Shown in pieces: positions 15,149-24,895 of a stretch of DNA of 24,895 nucleotides. This DNA is from Thecamonas trahens ATCC 50062 (Eukaryota > Apusozoa > Apusomonadida > Apusomonadidae), in the NCBI RefSeq assembly GCF_000142905.1, contig NW_013657649.1, forward strand, positions 304,041-328,935. Direction: 5' to 3'. The position numbers and the translations under genes were made by a program. The notes beneath the pieces were generated by a model. That model had not been told where the DNA came from and did not search any database. It saw nothing but the letters and a program-made list of their open reading frames with translations. Numbering within the stretch: position 1 is the first letter of the stretch; each line of letters starts with the position of its first letter.

Positions 15149-15536
15149 GGCGAGTCCAACGCCAAGCACAGCCAACCGAGACGAGACGTCCGCCACAGCC
15201 ACCAAAGGGAGCGAGGTTGTAGGTAGTGGAGTGGACAGGTGGGTCGATGGGTCGGTGACCGTGCAGGTGGTGGCAGTGGCACTCCGGAGGGGCGCTGGTC
15301 GTGGCTGAGGGCGGGGGCAGGGCGGGGGCGAGGGGCTTGATGATGGACATGGACCCGATCGTGCGGGGATGATCGGAGGGGGGGGGGAGAGGTTATGACA
15401 GGCCAAGGTGGGAGCTATGTCATCCATACCTCAGGCAGTGTGTGGTGTGGTAGTGGGTGATGGTGGGTGGTGGGTGATGGAGGATGGCCACACAGGCGCA
15501 GGCGCACAAGCGGCACCACCGCACTCGGGGCCGACC
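15149..15536. promoter_or_regulatory. 388-bp divergent spacer between the coiled-coil and BEACH genes
   Basis: Spacer between two divergent starts. It contains a G10 run at 15378-15387 (C10 on the coiled-coil coding strand) and a GT/GGTG-rich stretch at about 15432-15485. Open frames crossing it on both strands consist of Pro/Thr or Gly/Val low complexity and show no conserved segment. Confidence 0.55.
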
Positions 15537-18500
15537 ATGGCCATGCCCGAGCCCTCGTCCGTGGAGGCGCTAGCATCTCTAGTTCTGGCGGTAGAGACCA
15601 CAGGCGCACCCGACCCTAGTCTCATTGATGCCCTGTTCGAGATGGTACGTCGTGATGTCATGCCTGTGGTAGCCGTAGTGGTGGGGACGGGGGGGGGGGG
15701 GGGGGGAGGGGGAGGGGGGAGGGGAGGGGTCGACCTACAGTGGGCGGACAGTGGGCGTGGTGGGGGGAACGGCGACGGAACCATGGCGGACTGGTGGAGA
15801 ACAGAGCATTGATATCTATGGCAATGTGGTGCAGGGATCAGAACATGGCGATGCGTTCCGGTTGATTCTGCTGCTGTTCCCCTCGCTCTCGCTCTCGTCG
15901 CAGCTTGCTGTTCTCGGCAAGTTCGAGCGGCTGGCTGCAACCTCGTTTGCCAACCTCGCCGCGCTGACCGATGACGATCTGGGCCTCATCCCGTTCTTGG
16001 TCTCGCTAGCGAGCGGCCAGACAGAGACGGCGGCTACGAGCGATGCTGGTGCTGGCGGGGCCATTGCATCGCTGCTCTCGGCGCTACTGCTGTACGACGT
16101 GCGGGTCGCCGACGTCACTGCCCTGCTGCGGGCGCTCAAGCCGACAGCTCGCGGTTTCCGTCCTCCTGGTCGCAACCACGTGCTGGCGACGCTGACAGCG
16201 GTCCTTGGAAAGCCGGAGGATCCGCCGGTGTTTTGGGCCTTTGACGGCCGCGACTCGGGCCTGGTCCTCCCGGATCTGGCCGGCTGGCCCACTGCTGGCT
16301 ACTCGGTTGGACTCTGGCTGCGGGTTGAGGAGTTTTTGGGTGGTTCTCGGGTCTTCTCTTTCCTCTCCGACTCGGGCGCTGGCTTTGAGGCATGCTTTGC
16401 AAAGCCTGATGCTGCCGAAATCGCCTCGGGCGCCGTCGACGCCAACGGTTTTGTTCTCGTTGTCCGCTCCATCTCAACAAAGGGCAAGGACAACTACGAA
16501 GCCGGTAAGTTTGTGTTCTCGCTGGGCACGTGGTACCATGTTGTCGTCACCCACCTCTCCAAGACCTTCTCGAGATCAGCTGTCAACATTTACGCCAATG
16601 GGGAGCTTGTCGACACGCTGGCGGTCAAGTACCCTTCGCTCAAGCACGTGCCCATGACCCAGTGCTCGCTGGCAACCAACGTGGCCGCCATCGGCGCCGG
16701 TCGCGCCGCACACTCGCTTCATGGACAGCTCGGCCCGGGCTACCTTTTTGCGCGGGCTCTCACTGCGTCCGAAGTCGCCCTGCTCTACGCGCTTGGCCCG
16801 GCCCGCGTCGTCGCCTTTCCGCTTGCCGGCGATGCGTCGTCATCGGGCGCCGCCGCTTCTGCTGCCTGGCCAGCCTCGGGCCTGCCTCCCTCGGGCCTGC
16901 TCTTTGCTTTTCACCCGCGCGGCTCTGAGAGCTCCCTCTCCACCACCGTGTACAATCTCGCCCAGCGGCCGGACACGCTGGTTAACCAGGACGCCCACGG
17001 CGCCCTGCTCCGCGGCTCGGAGCTGATGTCGGGTACGAGGCTGCGCCACGTCTTCAATGCTGTCGGCGGCCTTAGCCTCCTCCTCCCGCTCTTTGGCCAG
17101 CTTGACCTCCCACCGGCTCCGTCGGACGCCTCTGGTGCGCTCGGCCCGCCGCTGACCGAGGTCGACGGCGCCGCCCTCTGGGCCCTCGTCGCCCAGCTTG
17201 CCATCCGCGACCGCTCCGCTCAGCTCGCGCTCGCGACGCCGCCGACCATGCGCCTTATTGGCTACCTGCTCACCACCTGCGCTCCGGCCGCGCTGGGCGC
17301 CATCCTCCTTCCCACCCTCCCGGGCCTGCTCGACTTTGCCGCCGCCGCCGCGCCGCCGCTGCGCTTCGAGCTCCTCGACAAGCTCCTGTTGCCGGGCACA
17401 CTCTGGAGCCACGTGCCCGATGATGCCATGCGCGCCCGCAACGCCCTCATCTCCGTCCGAGTCAAGGCCTCGCCGGCCTACTTTCGTGCGGCCTTTGGCG
17501 TTGGCTACTTTCTCGATGCCATTGCTGACGCCTACCTCGACGTCCCGGAGCGGGCGCTTGCCCGCCTCGCCACCAGCTCTGGCGCCGCGCCGCCGCTTGC
17601 CCGCTCCCCGGATATGCTCCGCGACACTCGTCGTGCCCTGCTCAAGTCAATCAAGAACATGGTGGCCGGCGAACATCTGGACGAGGCCGAGCTCGGCGCC
17701 CTGCTCCGCTTCCTCATCACCGTCAACGACCCCGAGGCACTTGTCGAGGTCCTACAGCTTGTGTTGGTCCTTGTCCTCTCCGGCCCCTCGCTCGCCGAGT
17801 GGCTGGTCCCGGTCTCGCCGCCGCCACGTGCACTGGTCGCCCTCTTTGCCACCCTCGATCGGCTGCTCTCGGCCGAGGCATCGGTCCGGACCGGCCTTTT
17901 TGCGCTCAAGGTGGCGCTAGCGATCTTTGTGGCACTTGCCCGTGCCTCCTCGCCCAAGAAGCTCGCCCGGTTTGTGGCCGCCACTGGGTTCGGCCCGGCT
18001 ATGCTCGAGCCTGCGCTGCGGACCATGACCTTCTCTCCGCTCGCCTACAACATCCTCATGGCTGCCGTTCTCGGTGATGTCTCGCTCCACCTGCAGGAGA
18101 CCGCGCTCACGCCCGGCGTTCCAGTTGTCCTCCCGAGCCTCCTCCCGATGGTCCTGGACCTTGTGGCGCGGTCGACGTCAGCACGAATCAAGGAGCAGGC
18201 GCTGCAGGACCTGCTGCTGCTCGCGCGGTACTCGGCCGAGACCCGCGCGAGCCTCATCCAAATGGCCGGATGGGAGGCCAAACTAGCAGGCGTGGTCATG
18301 GCGTCGGTGCTCAACACGGCTGCGGCGGCTCCCGAGCTCGGCTCTGAGGCTGCAAGCTGTCTTGACGCGAGTGCACTCGCCCGGAACGTGGTATTTGAGC
18401 TCGGCGTCAACGTATTTTTCCTCCTCCTTCGCGATGCGCTCGTCGCCAAGGGCGGCGCCCGGGCCGTAGAGCGATCGTACTCGGCCCTGCTCGCCTTTGC

Positions 18501-21500
18501 CGCCGCCACCTCGTCGGGACTCGCTCCGACCTTTGTTCACTCGCTCCTAACTGCGCTCTTTATCAAGCTCCTCTCCAGTGCCACCCAAGCCACCGAGGCG
18601 GTTGCGGCCGTTGCGCCCGGTGCAGGCTCGGCAGCGAGCTCGGGTAGCAATCCGTTTGCTGAGGCCGACCACCATGTCGCGGTCCATCCCGGCGCGAGCG
18701 CGCTCGGCGTCGAGCTGAGTGGCAAGGCTTTGGCGTCGCTGCGGGAGAACATGCCCGGCATGGTGGCGCTGGTTGAGGAGCTGGTCTTTGCCTTTCCGTT
18801 TGTGCACATGGGGTCAAGCGCCACGCCGCCGCCCACCTACGACGGCTCGACTGGTGCGAGCAGCGCGGTTCCGCCACCTACGTACGGCGGCGGGCCGTCA
18901 CGCTCGCAGCCAGCGCACCGCGCGAGCGACAGCAGCATTCCGCGTGATGCCCAGGGTCGCTGGATCCTGTACGAGGTGGCATGCGCCGCTGTCGACGCCG
19001 CGCTCGCGGTCCTCGTTCCACTTCCGCCCGGAGCTGTGACGACGCCGCCAGTGGCGACGCTCGGCGAGGGCGTGGCCCGCGGGCTGGGCCGGCTACTCGT
19101 CGCGGCCATGCAGCAGGTCGACTTTCAGTTTCCGGATGACTCGCGGCTGATGCAGCTGCAGAACGAGCTTCTGACGTCGGCGGTGACGCTCGGCACGCCG
19201 GGAGGGAGCGCATCCAAGTCGACTGCGGTCGCACTGCACGACTACTCCAAGGCCGGCGAGCTCCATCGCGTGGTGTACTCGCACCTGCGGTCCAAGCTCG
19301 CGGCGCGGTCCAAGGAGGCTCGGCGCAAGACGTCGGCCTACGAACGGCTTTTGCGGCAAGGCTTGGTGCTGATGTGCGGGTGCGGTGAGGCAAGCGCGCT
19401 GGCGGCCGGGCGCGTGGCGCCGGCGCCGGCGCTGTCAGGCATGCGCAAGGGCGTGGTGGCTCAGGCGCTGAGCTTTGCGCTGACTCTCCTTGTGGCGCCG
19501 GCGACGGCCTTCCAAGCCGAGGAAGCGATTCAGGGCGTGACCCATCAGTTTGCGGTTGGAGTTGCGGCCGTCCACCGCCCGTCACTGGTCTCGCTCGACG
19601 TGGACGTGAGGCGGGTAGACTGGCGCGATGCCCAAGTCTCGGCGCAGGTTGCTGCCTTTTGTGCCGCGGTCGGCGAGGCTGTGGACGCCGCAGGCTTTGA
19701 GTACGGCGCCGCGGTGGGCGAGACCCGGCATGCGGCCATGCGGACGGTGCAGGCCGAGGCGAGCCAGGCCGAGGCTGTGACGTGGAAGGAAGTCAAGCTT
19801 GCGTCGGCGCTGACAAGCGGGTGGCTTGGCGAGGCAAGCGCGCGCGAGGCCCAGCGACGCGCGCTCCACTGCCATGCGCTAGTGTACGATGCACGCGACG
19901 CGGCCCGGGTGTGGGCGAGCGTGTTCAAAACTCTGACACTATCGACAGCGTCGTGGGCGGTCCCGCGCTCACTCCGCAAGTTCTCGCTCGACTTGCGCGA
20001 GCGCCCCAACCGCGTCCGCATCCGGCTTGTGCTCGACGATCAGGTTCCAGACCACTCGCCAGCGCTCATTTCCAGCCGGACTCATGGCGGGTCGGGTGGA
20101 GGCGACAATGGGCCTGGAACGAGCTCGGAGGCCGGAGGCGGTGCCGACGACGCGCCGCCGACGTACGAGGCGCTCGAGGGTCTTGTCATCAACTCGGCGT
20201 ACGATCCGGCCACCGGTCTCTCGAGCGGGGACAAGGACTCGCGGGTGTTTGGCGACGACGAGGCCGGGCCGGCCGACGACGACGAGGCCGGCCCGTCGGA
20301 CGGCGTGCCACAGGCGAGCCGATTCACTGAAGACTCGCTCGTCCTTGTCCCTGCGCGAGTCATCACCGGGTTTGTTGAGGTGCCTGGCGAGTTTGAGCTG
20401 ACCTCGTCGCGGATGTTCTTTCGGACGGCACACCCTGCGGCAGACGAAGCACTGGCGAGTGCCGTGCCCGAGTACTTGCTTGCGTCTGGGAGCCTGCGCG
20501 ATGAGCTTCTCCGCGACCGGGCGTGGGAGATGGATGCGCTGGCCAAGGTCCACGGGCGGCGGGTGCTGCTCCGGCCGCGCGGACTCGAGCTGTTCTTTGT
20601 GGATGGCTCCTCAGTGCTGCTCGGCTTTGACACTGAAGGCGACCGCAAGACTATTATCCGGGCGGTGAGCAACCTCAAGCCACGCAACCTGGTGGAGGTG
20701 CACGCAGTAGCGCCTGCGCTGCTGGCCAAGGCGGCCAAGGTGACCGAGGCGTGGGTGGCGCGGGAGATCAGCAACTTTGACTACCTGATGGCGCTCAACA
20801 CGCTCGCCGGGCGGAGCTACCACGACCTCTCACAGTACCCGGTCTTCCCGTGGGTTCTCGCCGACTACGAGTCTGAGAAGCTATCGCTTGACGACCATGC
20901 CGTCTATCGCGACCTGTCCAAGCCGATTGGGGCACTCGACGCGGAGCGGCTGGCGTACTTTGAGGAGCGGTACGCGTCGCTGGAGGAGGCGGATCCGTCG
21001 GTGCCAGCCTTTCACTACGGCTCGCACTACTCGTCGCCCGGAGTAGTGCTGTACTACCTCGCGCGGCTCGAGCCGTACACCTCGATGTTTGCGCACTTTA
21101 ACGGCGGCAAGTTTGACCACGCCGACCGGATGTTCCACTCGATGGCGCGGACGTTCTCGGGCGTGCTGCACTCGACGGCAGACGTGAAGGAGCTCATTCC
21201 AGAGTTCTACTACTTGCCGGAGATGTTCGAGAATGTGAACGAGGTTGATTTCGGGGTGCGCCAGGACGGGGTCAGGCTCGACAACGTGATTCTCCCGCCG
21301 TGGGCCGAGACGCCGCAAGAGTTTGTTGCCATCCACCGGCGGGCGCTCGAGTCCGAGTACGTCTCTCAGCACTTGCACGAGTGGATCGACCTCATCTTTG
21401 GGTGCAAGCAGTGGGGCGAGGCGGCGGTCGAGGCGCGCAACGTTTTCCACTACATGACCTACGAGGGCGTGGTGGATTTGGAGGCGATCGACGACCCGAT

Positions 21501-22794
21501 GCAGCTGGCGGCGGCCGAGGCGCAGATTGCCAACTTTGGGCAGACGCCGTCGCGGCTGTTTGACGGCCCGCATCCGGCGCGCGGGCCACGGACGGTGGGC
21601 CCGGGCCGCGAGCTCGTGCCGCGGGTGAATCCGGCCAGGCTCTCGTCGTACCTCGGCGACGGGCCTGTGCGGGTGAGCGCGGTGCCGGTGGCGGCGGCGC
21701 TCGGGCTAGTGGTGCGGACGCCGTCCGCGCTTCGCGGGACGACGGCTGTCCAGCAAGCGCTGGTGGTGGTCAACGTGGATCAAGAAGTGGTAGTGGCAGT
21801 GGCAGAGCCGCCGTCGAGCGAGCGGGTGGCACCGCAGGTCGTGGTGGCGTCAGAGGCGGCGGTGCCGCTGGGACGGAGCCTTGCGCAGCGGATCGGCGCC
21901 GGCGCCGGTGGGCGGCTCGGGCAGTGCGTAGTGGCTGTTGACGCGCACGCGTTTGCCAACACTCGCACGGTGGCGAGTTCTGCGGCGTTCCCCGCGGTGA
22001 CGCGGGTGCCGCGGTCGTCGCGGAGCAAGCTCGACGGCTGTCCCGAGGTGGTCATTTCGTGCGGGCACTGGGACAACACGCTGACGGTGACGGCGATCAA
22101 GGGCGACGGCGGGGCGCGGGTACTGCAGCGGGTGAGCGTGGGCATGGACTCTGTGATCCAGTGTGTGGCAGCGTCACGGAGCGGCGGGCTGGTGGCGACC
22201 GGATGCGCGCAGTCGCAGGTGCTAGTGTGGTCGCTGGCACCAGGTGCGCATCCGTCGGGTGCCAAGCGCGGCACAGTGCTTGCGGCGCATCCGCACGCGA
22301 TGCTGTACGGACATGAGTCGGGAGTTGTGGCGGTGGCGGTGGAGAGCAGCCTCGATGCGGTGGTCTCGGGCGCAAGCGACGGACGGGTGCTGATGCACTC
22401 GCTCTCGGACGGCGAGGTGATGCACGAGCTGGTGGGTGCGGGTGGCGGTGCGGTGGCGTTTGTCGGCCTCTCTGCGCTCTCGCACGCAGTGAGCTACCAC
22501 GCCGAGACTGGTGCCGTCCGAGTCTTTGCCTACAACGGGGAGCTTCTGTGCGAAGAGGAACTCTCGTCGGGAGCGTCGGCCATGCTTCTCTCGTGCGATG
22601 GGCGGTACCTGTACCTGGCCAGCGACGAGGGCGAGGTCGAAGTCCGCGCGCTGCCGCTCCTTGATCTCGTGCATGTGTACGATGCGGTGAGCACGGAGAT
22701 CGTGAGTGTGGTGGAGGACTCGAGCGGCGAGTACGTGTACGCGGTGGCCAGCGACGGGCGGGTGATGGTCGGCGGCGTGGCCGAGTGGCAGTAA
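15537..22794 (+). CDS. Neurobeachin-family BEACH/WD40 protein (two exons)
   Basis: Exon 1 is 15537-15644 (MAMPEPSSVEALASL...DALFEM) and exon 2 runs from 15835 to TAA at 22792-22794, about 2355 aa. The start is the ATG in GACCATGG; in-frame ATGs upstream lie in low-complexity sequence. In order: a concanavalin/LamG-like domain (about 167-355, AGYSVGLWLRVEEF...GTWYHVVVTH), a long helical armadillo-like region, a disordered region with PPTY motifs, a PH-BEACH domain (about 1548-1655), the BEACH domain (about 1671-1952; EISNFDYLMALNTLAGRSY, DVKELIPEFYYLPEMF, LHEWIDLIFGCKQWGEAA), and WD40 repeats (about 2106 to the end, beginning CGHWDNTLTV). Domain order and the GHWD start match the NBEA/LRBA/NBEAL group, large scaffolds in vesicle traffic. 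No FYVE domain is present. A second in-phase acceptor at 15804 would add ten residues. It converges on PPWD1 with 29 bp between stops. Confidence 0.93.
15645..15834 (+). other. Intron of the BEACH gene
   Basis: Donor GAGATG|GTACGTC at 15645, phase 0. Two acceptors keep the frame: GGTGCAG|GGATCA (exon from 15835) and GAGAACAG|AGCATT (exon from 15805). CCTACAG at 15740 looks strong but would lead to a stop at 15812. The intron holds G18 (15689-15706) followed by G5, G6, G4 and G4 runs. The donor matches that of the TTLL1 intron. Confidence 0.75.
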
Positions 22795-22823
22795 TGAACT
22801 GTAGCGCGCCAGCCTTTACAGGG
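22795..22823. other. 29-bp spacer between the convergent BEACH and PPWD1 stops
   Basis: Only 29 bases separate TAA of the BEACH gene from TAG of PPWD1. The 3' UTR and cleavage site of each transcript must overlap the other gene unless the UTRs are extremely short. No AATAAA is present. Confidence 0.8.
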
Positions 22824-24839
22824 CTACGACGGGATGGTGGTGGAGACGATGGAAATGGGATTGAGCGGGCGCGACGAGTCGTCGACAGGCACCTTTTCGA
22901 TGGCGAGGACGACGTCCAGGCCCTTTGTGACGCGGCCAAAGATGGTGTGCTTGCCGTCGAGCCAGGGGGTGGGGACGGTTGTGATAAAGAACTGCGAGGC
23001 GTTGGTGTTAGGCCCGGCGTTGGCCATGGAGAGGACACCCGGGGCGTCGTGCTTGAGGGTGGGCACAAACTCGTCGGCAAAGTCTGCGCCCCAGATGGAC
23101 TCGCCGCCAGTGCCGTCGCCATCGGGGTCGCCGGTCTGGATCATGAACGATTTGATGACGCGATGGAAGACGACGCCGTCGTAGTACCCATCCGCGCAGT
23201 GGGTGGTAAAGTTCTTGACGGCCTTGGGAGCGGCGTCCGGGTAGAGCTCGAGGTGGACGTCGCCCATGGTGGTGTGGAGGACGACGGCGGCCGGGCCGGC
23301 AGCCGAGCCGGTGGCCTGCCCGGCGGCGCCGACGACGGTGACGAGCTCCTCGCGGGTGGGCTTCTCGTTAAAGACGTCGCGAGCGTCGTCGGCGTCGTCG
23401 GTGTCGAGGACAGGCTCGCGCGAGGTGAAGAGGTAGAACCGCGGTTTGCCGTAAGCAGCAGCAAAAAGGGTGGGGTCCTCGTGGGCGTCGTCGTCGTTGC
23501 GGACGGTGGCCATGGCGGACGAGCCTGCGCCGATGCGGACAAGCTTGGGCGCGCCCTGGAAGAGGGTGAGGGCGAGGAAGCGCTCGGACGACTCGACCTT
23601 GCCCAACAGGCGCTCGACGCGATTCGAGCGGAGGTTGACGACCTTGACGCCGGCGAGAGTCGGGTAGAGGAGGAAGCGCGAGGAGGCATCAAAGACGGCG
23701 TTGGAAGGCGGCGGGCCGGGCGGCGGGAGCGAGTCGCCGGCGGCGACGGCGGCGGCGAGGGCGGCGGCGGCGGCGGCGGCCTCGTTGTCGAGTGCCTTTT
23801 CGAGGGCAAAGCGACGGCCAAAGTCGATGTTGTCGAGGACGTAAGGCGAGGCCGGAGTCTGCTGGGCGCGGGCGACGACGGCGAGTGACTCGTCGTACTC
23901 ACGGTAGAGCTTGCCGGAGAGGAAGCGGAAGACGCGGACGTGGCGGTCCGAGGCCATGATGGCGAAGAGCTTGCCGTTGGGCGAGACGGCGAGCGAGGTG
24001 GCGACCGCGCCGGCGTCAGCGAGGGCGTAGAGAGCGGTGTCGCTCTTGAGTTCGTAGTCGAGGTAGTCGGGGGTGGCGCCATCGACGGGCGACCAGGTCT
24101 CGATGCCGCCGGCCATGTCGACCGAGACGACGGCGTCAAAGGCGGCGTTGTAGGCGAGGGCGGTGATGGGCGCGGTGTGCGGGAGGCGAAGGCGGTGGAG
24201 CGAGGCGAGCGGATCGGGCGCAGCCGGATCCAGAAGCCACACGCCAGGCTCTGCGGCATTGACATCGGCGAGGGCCAGGACGGGCGAGCCTGCGAGGAGC
24301 GGCGAGACAAAGGCGGCGGTGAGGACGACAAAAGGGAGCTTGACGATGGCGATCATGTCAAAGTTGACAATGTCAAAGAGCTTGACGACATGGCCATGAG
24401 CATGCTCAGCCGACTCGCCCACCACCACCAGCCGCCTCCCGCAGACAGAGACGGCCAGAGCCCGGAGCGATGCCGAGAGAGCCTTGTACTGCTTGACAAA
24501 CTCGATGCCTGCAGGCGTCTTGTACCAGAACTTGACCACGCCATCCTGGGAGGCAGTGATGAGGTAGTCGGTGTGGGAGACGGCGAGTGCTGCCACAGGC
24601 GTCCGATGCATGTACGACCGCTCGTACATGGTGGCCTTGGGCAGTCGGGCCAGGGCCTCACTCCCTGGCGCCGACGAGGAGGTGGTGGTGGTGGAGGTGG
24701 AGGGTGTGGCCGTGGTGGCCGAGGTGGACGACTTGCGTGACCTGCGTCGCCGCCGGCTGGAGTGTGCCAGTGGCTTGGCCTTCTTGGTGGCGGTGGGGTT
24801 GGGCGCAGGGGGTGAGGGTGACCGCTTGCGGCGGGGCAT
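22824..24839 (-). CDS. PPWD1: PPWD1: WD40-repeat cyclophilin peptidyl-prolyl isomerase
   Basis: A 671-aa protein (human 646 aa) from ATG at 24839 (MPRRKRSPSPP) to TAG at 22826-22824. A basic Arg/Ser cluster at residues 27-40 is a likely nuclear localisation signal. Seven-bladed WD40 region, about 65-480, opens YERSYMHRTPVAALAVS; SDRHVRVFRFLSGKL, FGRRFALEKAL and GKPRFYLFTSREP are PPWD1-specific landmarks, followed by DVFNEKPTREE. The cyclophilin domain spans about 515-671 with the catalytic FHRVI (Arg560), SFMIQTGDP, ANAGPNTNASQFF and WLDGKHTIFGRV, so isomerase activity is expected. PPWD1 associates with the spliceosome and isomerises prolyl bonds in its partners. An alanine-rich stretch (EAAAAAAALAAAVAAG) inserted in the WD40 part is encoded by a GCG/GCC triplet repeat. 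The gene is intronless and converges on the BEACH gene. Confidence 0.95.
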   Translation of the reverse strand: MPRRKRSPSPPAPNPTATKKAKPLAHSSRRRRRSRKSSTSATTATPSTSTTTTSSSAPGSEALARLPKATMYERSYMHRTPVAALAVSHTDYLITASQDGVVKFWYKTPAGIEFVKQYKALSASLRALAVSVCGRRLVVVGESAEHAHGHVVKLFDIVNFDMIAIVKLPFVVLTAAFVSPLLAGSPVLALADVNAAEPGVWLLDPAAPDPLASLHRLRLPHTAPITALAYNAAFDAVVSVDMAGGIETWSPVDGATPDYLDYELKSDTALYALADAGAVATSLAVSPNGKLFAIMASDRHVRVFRFLSGKLYREYDESLAVVARAQQTPASPYVLDNIDFGRRFALEKALDNEAAAAAAALAAAVAAGDSLPPPGPPPSNAVFDASSRFLLYPTLAGVKVVNLRSNRVERLLGKVESSERFLALTLFQGAPKLVRIGAGSSAMATVRNDDDAHEDPTLFAAAYGKPRFYLFTSREPVLDTDDADDARDVFNEKPTREELVTVVGAAGQATGSAAGPAAVVLHTTMGDVHLELYPDAAPKAVKNFTTHCADGYYDGVVFHRVIKSFMIQTGDPDGDGTGGESIWGADFADEFVPTLKHDAPGVLSMANAGPNTNASQFFITTVPTPWLDGKHTIFGRVTKGLDVVLAIEKVPVDDSSRPLNPISIVSTTIPS
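23740..23781 (-). repeat. Poly-Ala triplet repeat inside PPWD1
   Basis: A GGC/GCG-type triplet run encodes an Ala-rich insert (about residues 353-367) between FGRRFALEKALDNE and the next WD40 strand. This is a slippage-prone microsatellite. Confidence 0.75.
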
Positions 24840-24847
24840 GGTGAGGT

Positions 24848-24877
24848 GGGGGGGGGGTGGGGGTGGGGGGTGGGGGG
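24848..24877 (-). promoter_or_regulatory. C-rich tract immediately upstream of PPWD1
   Basis: On the coding strand this is C6-A-C6-A-C5-A-C10, ending 8 nt before the PPWD1 ATG. It is the closest clear C-tract to a well-supported start in the window. On the plus strand it has four long G-runs and could form a G-quadruplex. Confidence 0.5.
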
Positions 24878-24895
24878 AGTCGACGAAGTGGTGGA

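Noticed and set aside
15149-15427. Longer N-terminus for the coiled-coil protein from the ATG at 15427
   Set aside because: The extra 93 residues are Pro/Ser/Thr/Cys low complexity encoded by the C-rich promoter-like tract. MSKSWEYEE at 15148 is a more natural start, though 5' splicing remains possible.
15751-15804. BEACH exon 2 starting at the first in-frame codons near 15751
   Set aside because: The region has no ATG at its start and is G-rich intronic sequence. Phase-0 acceptors at 15804 or 15834 join cleanly to exon 1.
22097-24331. Long open frames antisense to the BEACH and PPWD1 genes (about 340-400 codons)
   Set aside because: They are Arg/Ser/Pro-rich shadows of GC-rich coding sequence, with no conserved segment, and they overlap strongly supported genes.

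Overview
This looks like nuclear DNA from a GC-rich, gene-dense unicellular eukaryote, not bacterial or viral sequence. Every recognisable product is a eukaryotic housekeeping or cell-structure protein, and at least two genes carry short GT-AG introns (both donors begin GTACG). The TTLL1-type tubulin polyglutamylase points to an organism with a cilium or flagellum. An apusomonad such as Thecamonas would fit the gene style, but that is only a guess. There is a 248-base assembly gap at 12005-12252.

Layout, left to right: TBC1D22-like RabGAP (+, 96-1595); RCC1-propeller protein with an unidentified C-terminal domain (-, 1592-4306); a 598-bp divergent spacer with short tandem repeats; TTLL1 tubulin polyglutamylase in two exons (+, 4905-6424); CLC chloride channel with two CBS domains and one apparent frameshift (-, 6457-8885); a large unrecognised Ser-rich protein with a PH/GRAM-like segment (-, 8984-11983); the gap; the 3' exon of an eIF4E/4EHP-type cap-binding protein (+, 12504-13038); an unrecognised protein with repeated leucine-rich short motifs and a coiled coil (-, 13109-15148); a 388-bp divergent spacer; a ~2350-aa neurobeachin-type BEACH/WD40 protein in two exons (+, 15537-22794); and PPWD1, a spliceosome-type WD40-cyclophilin (-, 22824-24839).

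The nine genes do not form a pathway. They cover Rab/Golgi traffic (TBC1D22, BEACH), microtubule modification (TTLL1), ion transport (CLC), translation (eIF4E) and splicing (PPWD1). What stands out is the architecture. Neighbours mostly alternate strand. Convergent partners end 29-70 bp apart or overlap (one pair shares a single CTAG as both stop codons), while divergent starts are 388-598 bp apart. C-homopolymer or C-rich tracts on the coding strand precede most start codons, and both identified introns carry G-runs on the coding strand.

I see no mobile element, CRISPR array, rRNA or convincing tRNA, and no clear new multi-gene system. The best leads are the C-tract/start association, the shared-stop overlap, the orphan C-terminal domain of the RCC1 protein, the repeated leucine motif of the coiled-coil protein, and the channel-type (not exchanger-type) CLC.
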